Positions 50,441-62,100 of a stretch of DNA of 64,000 nucleotides are shown piece by piece (positions within the stretch are counted from its first letter, which is position 1; every line of letters starts with the position of its first letter). The stretch comes from Cryptomeria japonica (lineage: Eukaryota; Streptophyta; Pinopsida; Cupressales; Cupressaceae). The stretch covers positions 20,896,260 through 20,960,259 of the forward strand of contig NC_081409.1 in NCBI RefSeq assembly GCF_030272615.1, read 5' to 3'. The notes beneath the pieces were generated by a model that saw nothing but the letters and a program-made list of their open reading frames with translations, searched no databases and had not been told where the DNA came from. The translations under genes and the position numbers were made by a program.

Positions 50441-51555
50441 GCATAGGTGATTACCAAGTCAAGGTGTATTGACACCCAGGCCAAGCAAAAAGTCAACACG
50501 GATTTTCACATTTTTAGGCGAGTGAAGAAGACTATTTTTTTCACATCGCCACTTTTTGGCCCCCCTTGATCTTGCACTAACCTAGACATTTTATTAAGAA
50601 ACTAACATAATCATTTTAAATCAAGCATTTAGCCTCTCTTTGTATAGAAATCATCTAAATAAACATTTTTAGAAGTATTTATATTATCATAGCATTATCA
50701 TATTAGACTAGAATATCATGTTAGGATATATTTTACTAATATTTCATTTTATCATCATATCCATGCTAGTTTAACTCATACCAGATTTAATATCATGCAT
50801 AACTAGGAATGCATTCATATTAAGTTGATCAATATCCCTCGTTCTCATAGTTGTCATTCCTAAGTCACTTTGCTCAGTGATCTGAGAGCAAAGGCATTGG
50901 CTTGAGGGATCCTGTGAGATAGAGAACAATGGAACGTCCCTTGGGGAGTTGAGCTATTCGGCATATCTCCATAACTTGCACCAAGAGTCCCATTGGTGTG
51001 TGGACTTGTCTAGAAATCGAAATATCCGCTTCATTTCACCACTTTTCCCGCACACAAAAGTCATAGTGCTTTATTATTGCTTAAGGTTGTAAGATTATTA
51101 AAAGTTGGTGTTAGGGTTTAGGGGGAATCATAGAAATTTGTGAATAAAGTTGTCAAGTAATAACAAAATGGTGAGAAAAAAAAACATGTTAAAAGATGTC
51201 AATTTAGCTGAAGTGGATATATAAGTCTCTCAAGAGATCACTAACTTCATTAGAGAAAGAGAATTACATTGTTTTTTCACATTAGTTTCAAAGAAAAAGT
51301 CTCCTTGTTAAGTGAACAAAAAGTTACAAATTTAAGAAAGAAGATTGCATTTGGTAAAATATTTGGTGAGAAGAGATTATAGATTTAGGAAAAAAAAAGA
51401 GCCTATCTACATCAGTTATTGAAAATTGGCCAAAAGAAGAAAGGTGATCATAATTTTTTGTCTAAAATATTTGTTAGTTTAATTTTGAAGAGATGCATAG
51501 TTACTAGTAGATTATTTCAAATCAAGAAGGAAGCATGTAAATCAAGGAAAGATTT
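50441..51555. other. Intergenic, no gene seen
   Basis: No ORF or repeat family supported. Confidence 0.45.
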
Positions 51556-51955
51556 GATCGAAAAGGTCATTATTGGAATTGATCATAAAGATCATGAATT
51601 TGATTGCAAAGATCATTATTGGAATTGATCGCAAAGATCGTTAAATGTTTTTTGGGTCACAAAGATCATTATTGGAATTGATCACAGAGATCATTAAAGT
51701 TTTTTTTTATCGCAAAGATCTTTTGGATTTTGATATTTGTGAAGGTTTTGATCATAAAGATCTTTGAAAATGCTTCACTTTCTTTTGTTGATATCTATGA
51801 AGGTTTTGATCACAAAGATCTTTGGAAACACTTCACTTTCTTTATTGATATCTTTGAAGTTTTTTGATTGCAAAGATCTCGAGAAATGATTCACCATCTT
51901 TTTGTTAATTCCTTGGAAGGTTTTGATCACAAAGATCTTTGAAAATGCTTCTTCT
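51556..51955. repeat. GATC-rich minisatellite, two sub-families
   Basis: 51556-51700 holds about four ~35-bp units like 'cattattggaattgatcgcaaagat'. 51735-51955 holds four ~67-bp units like 'gaaggttttgatcacaaagatctttg' plus 'cttcactttctt'. The common core is GATC-n-AAAGATC. Confidence 0.85.
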
Positions 51956-52139
51956 TCTTATAGAATAACCATGGAAAACATCTTGTTATGGATAGTGATG
52001 AAAAATTGTAATCAAGTGAGTTTGAAACAAGGATTAGAATATATCCATTTAAAGGCAATGATGTTAATGAGTTTCTAACCAACCTATTTTTATAGGTGTC
52101 CCCCATTGTCTAGTTAAGTTATATGATAAAATAAAATGT

Positions 52140-52440
52140 AGGGGGGGGTGTTAAAATATAAACTGTATTTCATCACAGTCATTATGTATATACATGTCTC
52201 TTGTAAGAGACACATGTCTTCATTAATGATCCTATTTAAGAATCTTTAGATCCCCTTATTTGAACATAAGAAAATGTAATTTAATACTCTCTAATTTTTA
52301 TCAATGACACCATGTGCCATTCTTCTTGAATGGAATCACAATTAGAATACTACAAGGAGAAACTATTAGCCTAGTATTTCCTTGAATGAAAAAATTCATG
52401 GACTCGGTGAACTAGATTTTTTAGTCCTAAAAAAATCTAC
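52140..52440 (+). mobile_element. Candidate polypurine tract and LTR start
   Basis: A GTAGGGGGGGG tract (from 52140) is followed by TGTTAAAATATAAACTG, a typical copia-like LTR opening. The LTR end and a partner LTR were not found, so only the junction is proposed. Positions 52441-53180 hold no supportable gene. Confidence 0.4.
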
Positions 52441-53183
52441 AAGAACCATGTCTCACATATGTTGAACATGATAATTGATTGTGCATTGGAAACTTATATT
52501 TCCTTCTCTTGTTGTAGCCATCCTAATCAGCTAAAGGTTTTAAACCATATGTTGGTTTTTTTTATAGCTTCCATTATTAATGATCATACATGCAAGGTTT
52601 TTGTTGAACTAACATTTCATGTGTGTTCGCCTAATTTTTGACCCTCCAAACTTGTTCATGTTGATAGGTGTCATCAAGATGTGTGAAGTCATAGTACAAT
52701 ATTGTTTTTTATGATCTTGTAGCACACAAGACGACAAATCTTGTCGATACATAGGCATATACAAGATATTATTATGATGATGGTTCTTAGATATTCTAAT
52801 CTCTCATGTCTTTTGATGATAATTATGAGAACATATATGTCCTTGTTACAAATCCTTATTCACATGTAGGCAAAGTGTGATGGCTTGTAGTAACCATGGA
52901 AGATGTTATAGTTAGTGTCAGTACCTTATGTTGGATTAAAAAAAAAGATGCTCACCTTACTAGTGGAAATGCAAGCAATGATGCTCGAAAGGAGGAGTGT
53001 GGTGCAGGAGCACCTAAGGGTGAGCAAATACCCTTTTCAATTTTGGCATAAGGACTGGTTCAAGTCCATCAGGTTGTTTATAGGGAGCTTGGTGTGCATT
53101 TTGTTTTCTTTTTGGAGTGCATGTTTTTCGGCGAGACTTACCCCAATGACACAGCTAGCATATGGAGTGCTACCATCATCTAT

Positions 53184-53735
53184 TGGAACAACCGGTTTCA
53201 CCCTACCCCGATATCCCGATGAATTTGCCAGTAGTTGGAGCGAGTCAAAGCGAAACCATCGGCTATCGGTGGAAGTGTTTTCCACCTACCTCGATGATCG
53301 ATGAGGTCACCAGCAGAGTGGAGCGAGCAGAGTGAGTTTGGAGTGGAGCCATCGAGTATCGGCAAGACATGTTTGATGCTAACCCGATGACCCGATGGGA
53401 AAGCATACTATGTGGAGCGCATCATCGGCTATTAGCATAACAGGTTGGGAGCTATGCAAATAACTCGATGAGGAAGTGGAGCACACCATCGACCATCGGC
53501 AAGAATGTTTTGTTGCTACTCTGATGACTCGATGGAAACTGACGAGGAGGTGCGCAATTGGTAAAATGTCATCGGACATTAGAGTGAGTGTTTTGATGCT
53601 ACTCCGGTGACCCGATAGAAAAGGAAGTGAGTTGTAAATTGCCTTCGGACATCGGAGTAAGTGTTTCGGTTGTAACCCGATGACCCAATGAGGAAAGCGA
53701 TGCTAACCCAATGACCTGATGAAGAAAGAAAAATC
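53184..53735. repeat. Tandem repeats of 70-90 bp upstream of a TATA box
   Basis: About seven diverged units each contain 'catcgg-n-atcgg', a 'gtgttttgatgcta' phrase, 'acccgatgacccgatg' and often 'gagtggagc'. The short ORF that overlaps them is not credible as a gene. Confidence 0.75.
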
Positions 53736-53810
53736 AGTTACAATTAGAAACCAAATTGTGTCGAGTTGAATCTCGTCTGTTAGGGATGATTCAAGACATG
53801 TCTAGGAGGC

Positions 53811-53820
53811 TATAAAAGAC
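53811..53820 (+). promoter_or_regulatory. TATA box
   Basis: GGCTATAAAAGACCC sits 75 bp after the repeat array. Tandem repeats then TATA is a layout common in LTR U3 regions. No coding region follows. Confidence 0.45.
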
Positions 53821-53829
53821 CCAATGGGC

Positions 53830-55165
53830 ATTTTGTAAGGGTTGGTTGGATTGGGATTGTTGGATGTGTTAGTTCCACAAAAACAAGCTTCTTGTAATAA
53901 CAATTGGAAGATCATTTTTTGGTTATTTTTCTCAGATTTTTATTTTCTGTTGTAAACATGGCTTAAATCCTTAAGTGCTAATGTAGATAGGGTAAATGTT
54001 GTTTTTCCTTGTTTTCTAAATTCCAAGTTGCATTCGTGCCAAACTCGGCTCTATAAATAAAGTCACCTTTTGTGCTCTTGTTTTCTATTTGTGTTTCACA
54101 TTTGTGAACATGGCTCTGTCTTGATTCTCCATACTAGGATCCACACGACCATTGGAGGTTGTCAAGAAGAGCCAACCATGTATAGTAGAGTTCTATATGT
54201 AGCAGACTAGGGAATGGCATCGGTCGTTTCAGCAGACTGGCCCTAGGCGAGCTTGATGATAGCCCGACTAGGTACTAGTGACCAAGAGGAATCACTTGCA
54301 GGGTAGACTGGAGTCTAGGCTGTTAGCCTCATACTAGAGGAAGATGGGATCAAAGGGAGAGAAGATCCAAGCATGAGGAGGAAAACAACTTAGCAGAAGT
54401 TGTACTTATAATCTATGGTAGAGAAAACCCTGCAAGGTGTCTGGTGAGATCCGGTGGATTAGTGAGTTGGTGGATTTATGAAAGTGAATTCACACAGAGT
54501 GGAGTATCAAACCTCAATAGTGAGGACCTAGAGTGGATTAGGGGAATAGTGAGAGGAGCATTCCCGGGTTAGGCTAGGAAGAAAGCCTTAGAGTGAGTCA
54601 AGAGGACTCAAGCAATCTAGGGTCCTCTGTATCAAAGTGGGTTGACATGCTTCTGAAGATGTACAGTTTATAGTGGGCACTTTTTTAGAATCTTCCATCA
54701 TGGTTTCATTTTGCATCAACAATGTTGTTCAAATGACGACATTCAAGATGTTGACAGAGTGCAAGTAAAGTAACTATAAAAGTTCTCATAATATGGCTAA
54801 TATTTGAGATAGGTATTGAGTCCCATTGATGCTAAGGGTCTCAATTTGATTATCGGGTCTCTTTTACAAGCATCAAAGGGTTTGAATATTTAGAGATTAT
54901 TAATTTTTTTCTTCAAAAACAAAGAGGAATGTCATGGCAGTGAATATAATGGCTTTTTTTGAAAAGTAAAATTAAACCAAAAAGGAAAGAAAACAAGCCT
55001 TTTTTGCTCTAGAAATGAATGTGGGTTGGATACCAAACTTTAAAACCAAAATAAATGATGTTAAAACTAATGTGCCTGAGATGGGCACTGATTATGGTAT
55101 GCAAGAGAATGGTGGGACACTGATGTTGTGGTTTGATGACTTCAATAACATGTGTACAAAGCTAA
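53830..55165. other. Probable retroelement-derived DNA, no ORF
   Basis: Leader-like sequence after the TATA box, with no coding sense and no defined LTR boundary. Confidence 0.35.
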
Positions 55166-55179
55166 GATACTAGGTCTTG

Positions 55180-55375
55180 TCTAAAAGGGCTGGGTTCGGG
55201 TCTTGGTTCTTGCCCTGGCCTGGTCTAAGCGAGGGGTTCCCTGGGTTCCACCCGGGTCCTGCCAAGGTAGCTGGGTTCTTTGTGGCAGGACCCACAGAAA
55301 ACCCAACCACCTTGGTAGGACCCAGGTGGAACCCAGGGAGAACTCGAGTAGACCCAGGAGAACCAAGGCCCATGG
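55180..55375. repeat. GC-rich hairpin (nested inverted repeat)
   Basis: Arms 55239-55268 and 55309-55338 pair over 30 bp with two mismatches (CCCTGGGTTCCACC ... AAGGT). The 40-bp loop contains a smaller palindrome around 'tgtggcaggacccaca'. The surrounding sequence is rich in GGGTTC/GACCC and much more GC-rich than its neighbours. Overlapping ORFs on both strands are by-products of the symmetry. Confidence 0.85.
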
Positions 55376-55399
55376 GTCATGAATATGATATTAGACTTT

Positions 55400-57500
55400 A
55401 GTTATTACTGATTACATTTGTGATATATGAATATTTATTGGCATTGGCAATTATGGATTTATCATTTATCTTTTATGTATGGGAAGTCACAGTGTATATT
55501 TCATATTTGTATGGATTGAATCATTGTAATAATCAATAATTATAGTGATAGTTTATAAATTATATAATTATATTTTATAATTTTTATGTTTGAACATGTG
55601 TGTGTGTGTGTGTGTGTACGGACGCACCCGTACCTATACCCAAGGAAAAAACAATTTTACCGAATCCGTGAATCCATACCTGTATCTATATCCGTACCAT
55701 CGGTACCCGAATTGGTAACTTAGGTAGAAAGCTATAGAGTGTAATTCAAGTTGAAAGCTTCATGGACTAAATTTTTTGATGATCTCAGTTGAAGAAAAAA
55801 TACCAGTCAAGAGTTACAGTAGTCGTGGTTAGCCTTTTTGACTTCATAGACTCATCTTATGGTGTATTTCTAACTGTTAGTGGCTGCCAACATTTTCATC
55901 TTAAGTAAGAGAAAAAGCAGGTAAATTCTCGATTTGCATTCATTAAACAATTATTATAATGTTGGTTTTTTTCGGGATTCAAGACTGCTGATTGATTTGC
56001 ATAGGAGATTTGTCATTTGAATCCAATAGAGTTGTAGACTTTGCTTTTTCATATTTGTAAATTAAGTCATTTTGATATGACTTAATAGATGATCTATGTT
56101 AGAAAATGAGTCATACTTTTTAGAAAAGTAAAGAAAAATATAATTTAAATATGGTTTATTTTAAAATCATTGCTTTTCAGGAAGTAGTTATCAGGGAATT
56201 TGCATGTAATTGGAGGTTTTTTTGGAAAGACATTAATTCTCTCTCACATTATATGTGAGCAAGAAGTCTTTGAGTTTTTAATTTTGAATTGAATAAAGAA
56301 TGATAGAGATGGTCGAACCAGTAGTCTCTTTATTTGTATATCTGATTTACAACTTTTCTTTGAATATCTTCTGTTAAATGGATAATACAAATATTTCTTT
56401 TCATTTATATGTTTAACGTATATAACTGAAATATGATAATAGGTTGCTTTCTGATTTATTAGTCATAAAATTCTATGTGTAGGCACATCTCTTATGTTGG
56501 ACTACATTCCACTTTTAAAACCCTTGTTGCATTCAAGTTTCAAATGATATTTATTAATAAACCTCCCTCTTTTATCAACCCCTTCTTTTCATTGGTCAGT
56601 CCCTTTACATTGCACTTGTTGCATGTCACTAATAATGTACCGTGGTAGACAGTTTTAGCATTATGAATCAAAATCTTCTTAGTGTCACTAAATTTGTTAA
56701 TAGAAAATATGATCAAAGTTGTTAAGTATTAAGTTTTTAATGTTATGGCATTGATTTTACTTTCAAACACTAGAATTTAAGGTTGATTTCTATTTTGAAA
56801 AAATAAAAAAATAATATTATAATTTAGCATGTGGGATGCATTTATTCTAGATGAATCATGAAGTTAACAAATTATAAAAGATCTCTCAACATTGTGTTTC
56901 TAGAGCCACAATGACTAGTTTTTATATGGTTGATTTCTAGAGCCACAATGACTAGTCAAAATTATATTATAATAACTATATGCCAATCTAGCGCATTGTT
57001 CTTTTATTAGTATTTGTGAAGATGATCAAATGTTGAACTAGGAGTATGATCCATTAATTTGAGTTGTAAACATGTTTTAATGGAGATGAAAATAAAAAAA
57101 AATCTTTGATACCAATGTTTCAAATCCTACAAAGATTATTGTTTGGTGTCCTCTCATATTGCATAGCCAATAATGACCTATTATCGGTGATTATAAACAA
57201 GAAATATTTTTTAGAAAGATATTTGTCTTGGTACTTGCAATAATTGTTTAATCAGAAGATAAGTACTATAATTATTCTATTGTATTAATATTGTAGTATA
57301 TGTTGAGCTAAACTCTGAATTCTAAATTCCTGATTCCTCTCAATAAAATAAATATATATTGTAATATATATTTAGACTCATGCATCCACATCACCTTTCT
57401 GTCTTTCAACAGAACCCACATCTAACTACAATTCATATATTTCTTAAGCAAGAAGCCTTTATAATTTTTTTAAAGTTTATCATACTAATAGAAGCAAGTT
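55400..57500. other. Intergenic, no gene seen
   Basis: AT-rich. A short (TG)n run lies at 55600-55618, followed by a 'cgtaccNata'-rich patch. Nothing else is supported. Confidence 0.45.
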
Positions 57501-57526
57501 GTTATCCAAAATGAGTAGATACAATC

Positions 57527-58393
57527 TCATGCTCTTCTCTGCTTCTTTGTCTGCTCATAATCAGGATCATCAGTGGGCAATTCATGTTTGCAGAGTGGAC
57601 AGAAATTTGAGGAAGCCAACCACTTATCAATACACTCTTCATGGTATTCATGTTTGCATGGCATCTTCTTCATTGTTTCCCCCTCCACCATTTTCTCCTG
57701 GCACACAGAACACAAGTTTTCTCTCCCCTTAACTAAAACTTTGGTTTTCAAATTCCTTACTGCAGTTTTAGCTGCTGGAGGATTTCCTCTGATTTGAACT
57801 GCAGACCCATCAAGCCAAAGATCATCTTCCCCATCATCTTGAATATCATAAATGCGAAATACTAAAACAGCTGTATTAGATTGAACATCTTGCCATATTT
57901 TTTCCCAATTCAAGTTGTCTCCAACTATTTGAATTGCTGTATTATTCATGGATTCAAGACCCCAAAACATTACTCTGACTGGAAGAATATAAGAATTTGA
58001 ATCCTCTGCAGGAATTGTCCTTCTGTTTCTACTCTGTTCAGGATTGGAATGTGAGAATTGGGCAAGATATCTGCCCACAAACAAACAAGTTACAGAGATA
58101 GCAACACCATTAGTGAAATACTCTATGTGTGAAATCCTTCTGTGTATGTCTTTTCTGTAAGCTTCAGAAGCTCTGTTTCTCAAGACATTTGCAGGCACAT
58201 TTTGTTGGAGAAGTTCTGATGGGTTGGGAACTCCTGTTCCAATGCACAGTTTCATGACTTCTTTGAGTTCATCTCTGTATACTCTGGAATACTCACTAAA
58301 TTCAAGTGACAAAGCTTCCATGCATTCACATTCACCAGAGGGAGTTATATCTGCTTCACACTTTGGGCACTTCAATTGTTCCATATTATTCAA
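57527..58393 (-). CDS. RING-H2 E3 ubiquitin ligase, single exon, 288 aa
   Basis: Predicted E3 ligase that recruits an E2 through a C-terminal RING-H2 finger (residues about 228-268). The finger runs CSVC, then Cys at MPC, His at KH and YH, Cys at EEC, and FCPLC, giving a complete C3H2C3 set. Trp in DKWL occupies the usual E2-contact position. The N-terminus has a possible zinc ribbon (CPKC ... CEC, residues 9-24). Residues 90-115 include a moderately hydrophobic stretch (GVAISVTCLFVGRYL), too short and weak to call a membrane anchor confidently. The middle has no recognised substrate domain. The tail is Lys/Arg-rich. The reading frame is uninterrupted. An alternative start is Met4. It resembles small plant RING-H2 proteins; substrate unknown. 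Confidence 0.93.
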   Translation of the reverse strand: MNNMEQLKCPKCEADITPSGECECMEALSLEFSEYSRVYRDELKEVMKLCIGTGVPNPSELLQQNVPANVLRNRASEAYRKDIHRRISHIEYFTNGVAISVTCLFVGRYLAQFSHSNPEQSRNRRTIPAEDSNSYILPVRVMFWGLESMNNTAIQIVGDNLNWEKIWQDVQSNTAVLVFRIYDIQDDGEDDLWLDGSAVQIRGNPPAAKTAVRNLKTKVLVKGRENLCSVCQEKMVEGETMKKMPCKHEYHEECIDKWLASSNFCPLCKHELPTDDPDYEQTKKQRRA

Positions 58394-58707
58394 CAGTTAA
58401 TCTCTAAATCAGGTTAGGATGAAAGAGAAACTAAGCAAATTTCCAATACCCCAGTTGTGTTACAATTAAAATGATTGCATCTATATTAATATCTGATTTA
58501 CATGGTCCAAATATTTGTGTGGACACTGCAACCTTTGGTATAAGTCGTGTACCCTCATTGGGGTTCATACGTTTTCATATGAACATTGTTTATAGGCAAC
58601 TTAAATAGAAGTTTAGGATTGTTTTTATCAATTCAAACAAAGACTAACTCTTTCCTCACGCCAAGGTGAAAATGGAGTGCTAGTAATGCAAAGTAGCCTG
58701 TGACAAA

Positions 58708-58839
58708 ATGGCCAAAATGGCCAAAATCTCTGCAAATATTACCAACTTCAGCAAACACGTTGAGAGGGCAACGGAATTCTTCTGCAAACAAATGAAGGCC
58801 AAAATTTCTGCACAAACGAAAGCTTTTACCGAAAAATAG
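58708..58839 (+). CDS. Possible 43-codon small ORF
   Basis: Starts MAKMAKISANITNF and ends SAQTKAFTEK before TAG 58837-58839. The composition (Lys/Ala/Thr/Phe with heptad-like spacing) could form an amphipathic helix, and the GC content is higher than around it. It could equally be a chance ORF or a scrap of a larger gene. No homologue recognised. Confidence 0.2.
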   Translation: MAKMAKISANITNFSKHVERATEFFCKQMKAKISAQTKAFTEK

Positions 58840-58906
58840 ATGGGCAAATTGCAGAGTTGCCCATTCCAAAAAAAATTCAAAAAAATTCAACTTTTTGTAC
58901 AGCTTG

Positions 58907-58933
58907 TGCACACGGAAAATTACTCCGTGTGCA
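58907..58933. repeat. Perfect 10-bp inverted repeat
   Basis: TGCACACGGA, a 7-bp spacer, then TCCGTGTGCA. It could be a transposon end or a transcript hairpin. Confidence 0.7.
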
Positions 58934-58939
58934 TAGAAA

Positions 58940-59805
58940 AATCTTCAAAGGAAGACATAATAAAATTACTCCCAAAAGAATGCTTTGAAGCATAGAAAGT
59001 AGACAAAACATTCAATATTTAGGTCCTATATTTGAAAGAACACTAAGCATCAATTGTGTATCTATCTTTTCAACTTTACACTCCTTCAATTGAGTTCTTA
59101 TTAACTTGAATTTTGTTATGAAGTCTTGTATGTTGTCAAAATTGTATGGATTAAGACATTAATTCATTCTCCAACAAATGTCCTTGAATTTCATCTTTTT
59201 GTGCAAATAAATTTGACGATTTGGTCTGCATAGCCATGGGTGTATCCAAGATTTCAATGTGAAAGAACAACTTAGGATAGACATACACGAACAGATATCT
59301 AAGTGTTTCTTCATAACTAATCAATCACTTATTCTTTTTAGCTTCATAATCTTTTAGTTCACCATCAAGCCCACTAGAGGAGAAATTTTTTTTGAGGCCC
59401 AAGGAAAAGTGGTATGAGTATGACGAAATGATAATTGATCTTGGGGTTTTTGGGCCTCCTGGAAGTAATAAAAGGATTGTATTTGACCCAAAATGGTCCC
59501 AATTTGTAGCTACATTTTGGATCTGGTAACCAACTCCCAATTTGGACAAAAAAGGAAAACATGACTTTCTCAAACCCTTTGAACATAATTGTGAGCTTAG
59601 ATTTGCACTAGAAAGCTTTGATTTTGACCTACTATACAAAGCCACAAAGAGGACCCCCTAGAATCTAGTATTTCTATCAAGTTTTTTATTTTTTTCTAGG
59701 TCACCATTCAAGGCAAGAGAAGAGGATACTCAATTTTCAAGATTGATATATACTCAAAATCTCTTAAGAAGAGTATCCAAAGGCAATCAACTTGCTCTGA
59801 TACCA
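58940..59805 (-). mobile_element. Internal remnant beside a minus-strand copia LTR
   Basis: Lies on the internal side of the primer-binding site at 59794-59805. The longest minus-strand ORF (59325-59645) has no Gag or Pol motif, so the element is truncated or rearranged soon after its leader. Confidence 0.35.
59794..59805 (-). other. Primer-binding site, initiator tRNA-Met type
   Basis: The minus strand reads TGGTATCAGAGC directly after an LTR end, ...ATTACA. Confidence 0.85.
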
Positions 59806-60150
59806 TGTAATATTTTGTTATGTAGATAGTGACCCAAGATCTAGAGGCCTAATGGAAAGTATAATAAAATGAGAAGATTAATATAACAAGAATAAATTGT
59901 ATTCCTTTTAAGAACAAAAATAAAATGGATTTGAGATTACAAGGGAAACCCCTTGGTTATATAGACCAAGGTGAACATATGATTACATAAGATTATGACA
60001 TGAGTTTTAATATAGTGACTTGAGATGTGAAGTGATAAACTATATCCACTTAAAGTGGGAAGAATCCTATGTGTACCCTAAGTGAACTTAACTAACATGT
60101 GTGATTAGAATATGGGTGATGAACTTATTAGGTACAACATCCCTTTCACA
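59806..60150 (-). repeat. Copia-type 5' LTR (345 bp, minus orientation)
   Basis: On the minus strand it starts TGTGAAAGGGATGTTG and ends AATATTACA next to the primer-binding site. No matching 3' LTR was found to the left within this window. Confidence 0.75.
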
Positions 60151-60885
60151 CCAAAAATAATGATATGCATCTCAATGAATAGAATATCAACATAATTGAA
60201 AGAAATGACTAAAATATTTATCATGAAATTTCTAATGAGAAGAAGGAAATATACGAAGAGAAACTAAACACATAGGATGAATAAGATATGAATTTAATAT
60301 ATCAACATGTTTTCTTCTCTTATCATATTCAAATTTTAGAAGGGTTCTTTCATAACATTCATTGACATGTTTCTTCCTCATTTAATGGTCTATCACTTGA
60401 AAAAATATGTTCTCCTTAAATGGGGTGGACAAATCCAACATTCCATTTATCTCCTTATTTAACTTTGAATTTACCTTTTTTTAGTCGTTTCATAGACATT
60501 GCTAAGGTTTCTATGTTAGTTAACCATAATTCGGTAGTTATCTTGTTCTTAATTGAGATTGCGGATAGGACCTTGATTTTGGTTTTCTTAGCACATTTCC
60601 TTATCCATCCTCCTAGTATATCCCTTGTCATATTTGATACAAAGAATGGTATTTAAATTACTCATCTAAGTGCTTCCAATAGATTATATTAGATGAGAAT
60701 AGAACTTCATCTTTACTTTGTAATCTTGTGATTAGGGTTTTCTAGAGTTCTAGTCACCAAAGGGGGATTTCAGAAATTTATAAGGTCAATCAAAGAATAA
60801 TACCTATTGGTGTTTAAGGCATGGTATAAAATTGTTGATTCTCAAACTATATTTAACTAATTAACTCAACAATCTTCCTTGGTTC
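60151..60885. other. Intergenic, no gene seen
   Basis: AT-rich, no supported feature. Confidence 0.45.
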
Positions 60886-60889
60886 TGGC

Positions 60890-61190
60890 TTGGGGATGAC
60901 CCTTTGGTGAAATGGTGGGGCTTCTTGCCTGTAGTGCCTACAACCTAGGTTCAAACCTCCACGGGTTCGTCTCTACTGTGTTTAAAATGGAGTACCCTTA
61001 CCCTGGAGAGAACCTTGGAGAAATAGTGGGGCTTCTTGCCTGTAGTGCTTACATCTTTTGTTTAAACCATTAATTTAATAAGGGTGCATGAGTAGCCAAG
61101 TTGGTGTGAAAGCGAGTCGTGAGGTGTAGTGTTAGGCTAATGATCCCGGTGCTACACATCAACTCTAGTTCGATTCTCACTAGTTACCAT
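60890..61190 (+). repeat. Cluster of three tRNA-like SINE heads
   Basis: Head 1: A box TGGTGAAATGG (60905) and B box GGTTCAAACC (60948). Head 2 (about 61005-61075) repeats 'agtggggcttcttgcctgtagtgc' with a decayed B box, 111 bp later. Head 3: A box TAGCCAAGTTGG (61093) and B box AGTTCGATTCT (61167). Box spacing fits RNA polymerase III promoters of tRNA-derived SINEs. None forms a full tRNA. Confidence 0.6.
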
Positions 61191-61196
61191 AAGCCC

Positions 61197-62100
61197 TTTT
61201 AAAGGGAGAGATGTGAGAGCAGGAGAAGGGAGCGACTTTGAATTTGAACTTAGGATAGGGCGGGAAACCTTGCAATGGACAGGCAAACCAAGGGGAGGCC
61301 GGAAAGGACGAATCCCTACATTGCCCTGATTCCTTTGAGCCAAATGAAAAGGACCCGACAGATGGGGACCCACAAGCTGGCGACAAGCCTCTCGATCCTA
61401 ATGGGGGAAATGGAGAATCACGTGTTTGAGATGGCCCAAGGTAGGGACTTGTTTGAAGGGACAACGGTCGGTCATGGACTTCTCTATTTGGTGTCAAACC
61501 AAGTGGAAAGTCCTCGCTCCCTCCAGTTCATAATATCTCAGAACTAGAAAAGGGTAGATTTGCTATTGAAGTTCCAGACCCAGTGATTGAGCATAATATT
61601 GACCTTATGGCAATGACTCTAGTTGGAAAATTTTTGGGCCCAAGGCCGAATATTGATGTTGTCAGGGCGTTTACAAAATGTAAATGGGCGCTTAAAGGTC
61701 AAGTGGAGATCACTTCTATGTCCAAAGGTGCATTGTCGATGGCCTTTTCATGTAAGGAAGACATGTCGAGGGTGCTTTGTGATGGTCCTTGGTTGATTGA
61801 AAAATCAACGCTTGCTCTACAAAAGTGGTCGCCTAAGATGGACCTAAATGAATCCTTTTTTCTACAAGCTCCTGTTTGGGTTAGATTGTCAGGCCTTCCC
61901 CTGGAGTTCTGGGTTTAAAATGTCTTTAAAGGAATCGCTAGCTCCTTTGGGGAACTATTATCTATGGATCCTATCACAATAGCTAGAAGAAGACTTACCT
62001 TTGCTAGGATTTGTGTGGGAGTTATGCAAGGCACCGATATGCCCTTATCTATCGAGATTAACTCCAGATTGGGGAAATGCAACCAATCTATGGGTGTATG
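61197..62100 (+). pseudogene. LINE ORF1 fragment (DUF4283-like)
   Basis: Conceptual protein with KFLGPRPNIDVVRAFTKCKW, SMAFSCKEDMSRVLCDGPWLI, KWSPKMD and PVWVRLSGLPLEFW, the hallmarks of the DUF4283 domain in ORF1 of plant L1-type LINEs. The frame shifts near 61550, carries a TAA at 61916-61918, then reads on in the same frame (VFKGIASSFGELLSM). The expected CCHC knuckle and the ORF2 endonuclease/reverse transcriptase are missing. Similarity stops near 62100, where different sequence joins. Confidence 0.85.

Noticed and set aside
52915-53304. 129-codon plus-strand ORF
   Set aside because: Its 3' half lies in the tandem repeats before the TATA box, and there is no recognisable domain or splice context.
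55170-55401. Overlapping Gly/Pro-rich ORFs on both strands
   Set aside because: Explained by the GC-rich inverted repeat.
59325-59645. 106-codon minus-strand ORF beside the copia LTR
   Set aside because: No Gag or Pol motif, and composition is like non-coding DNA.
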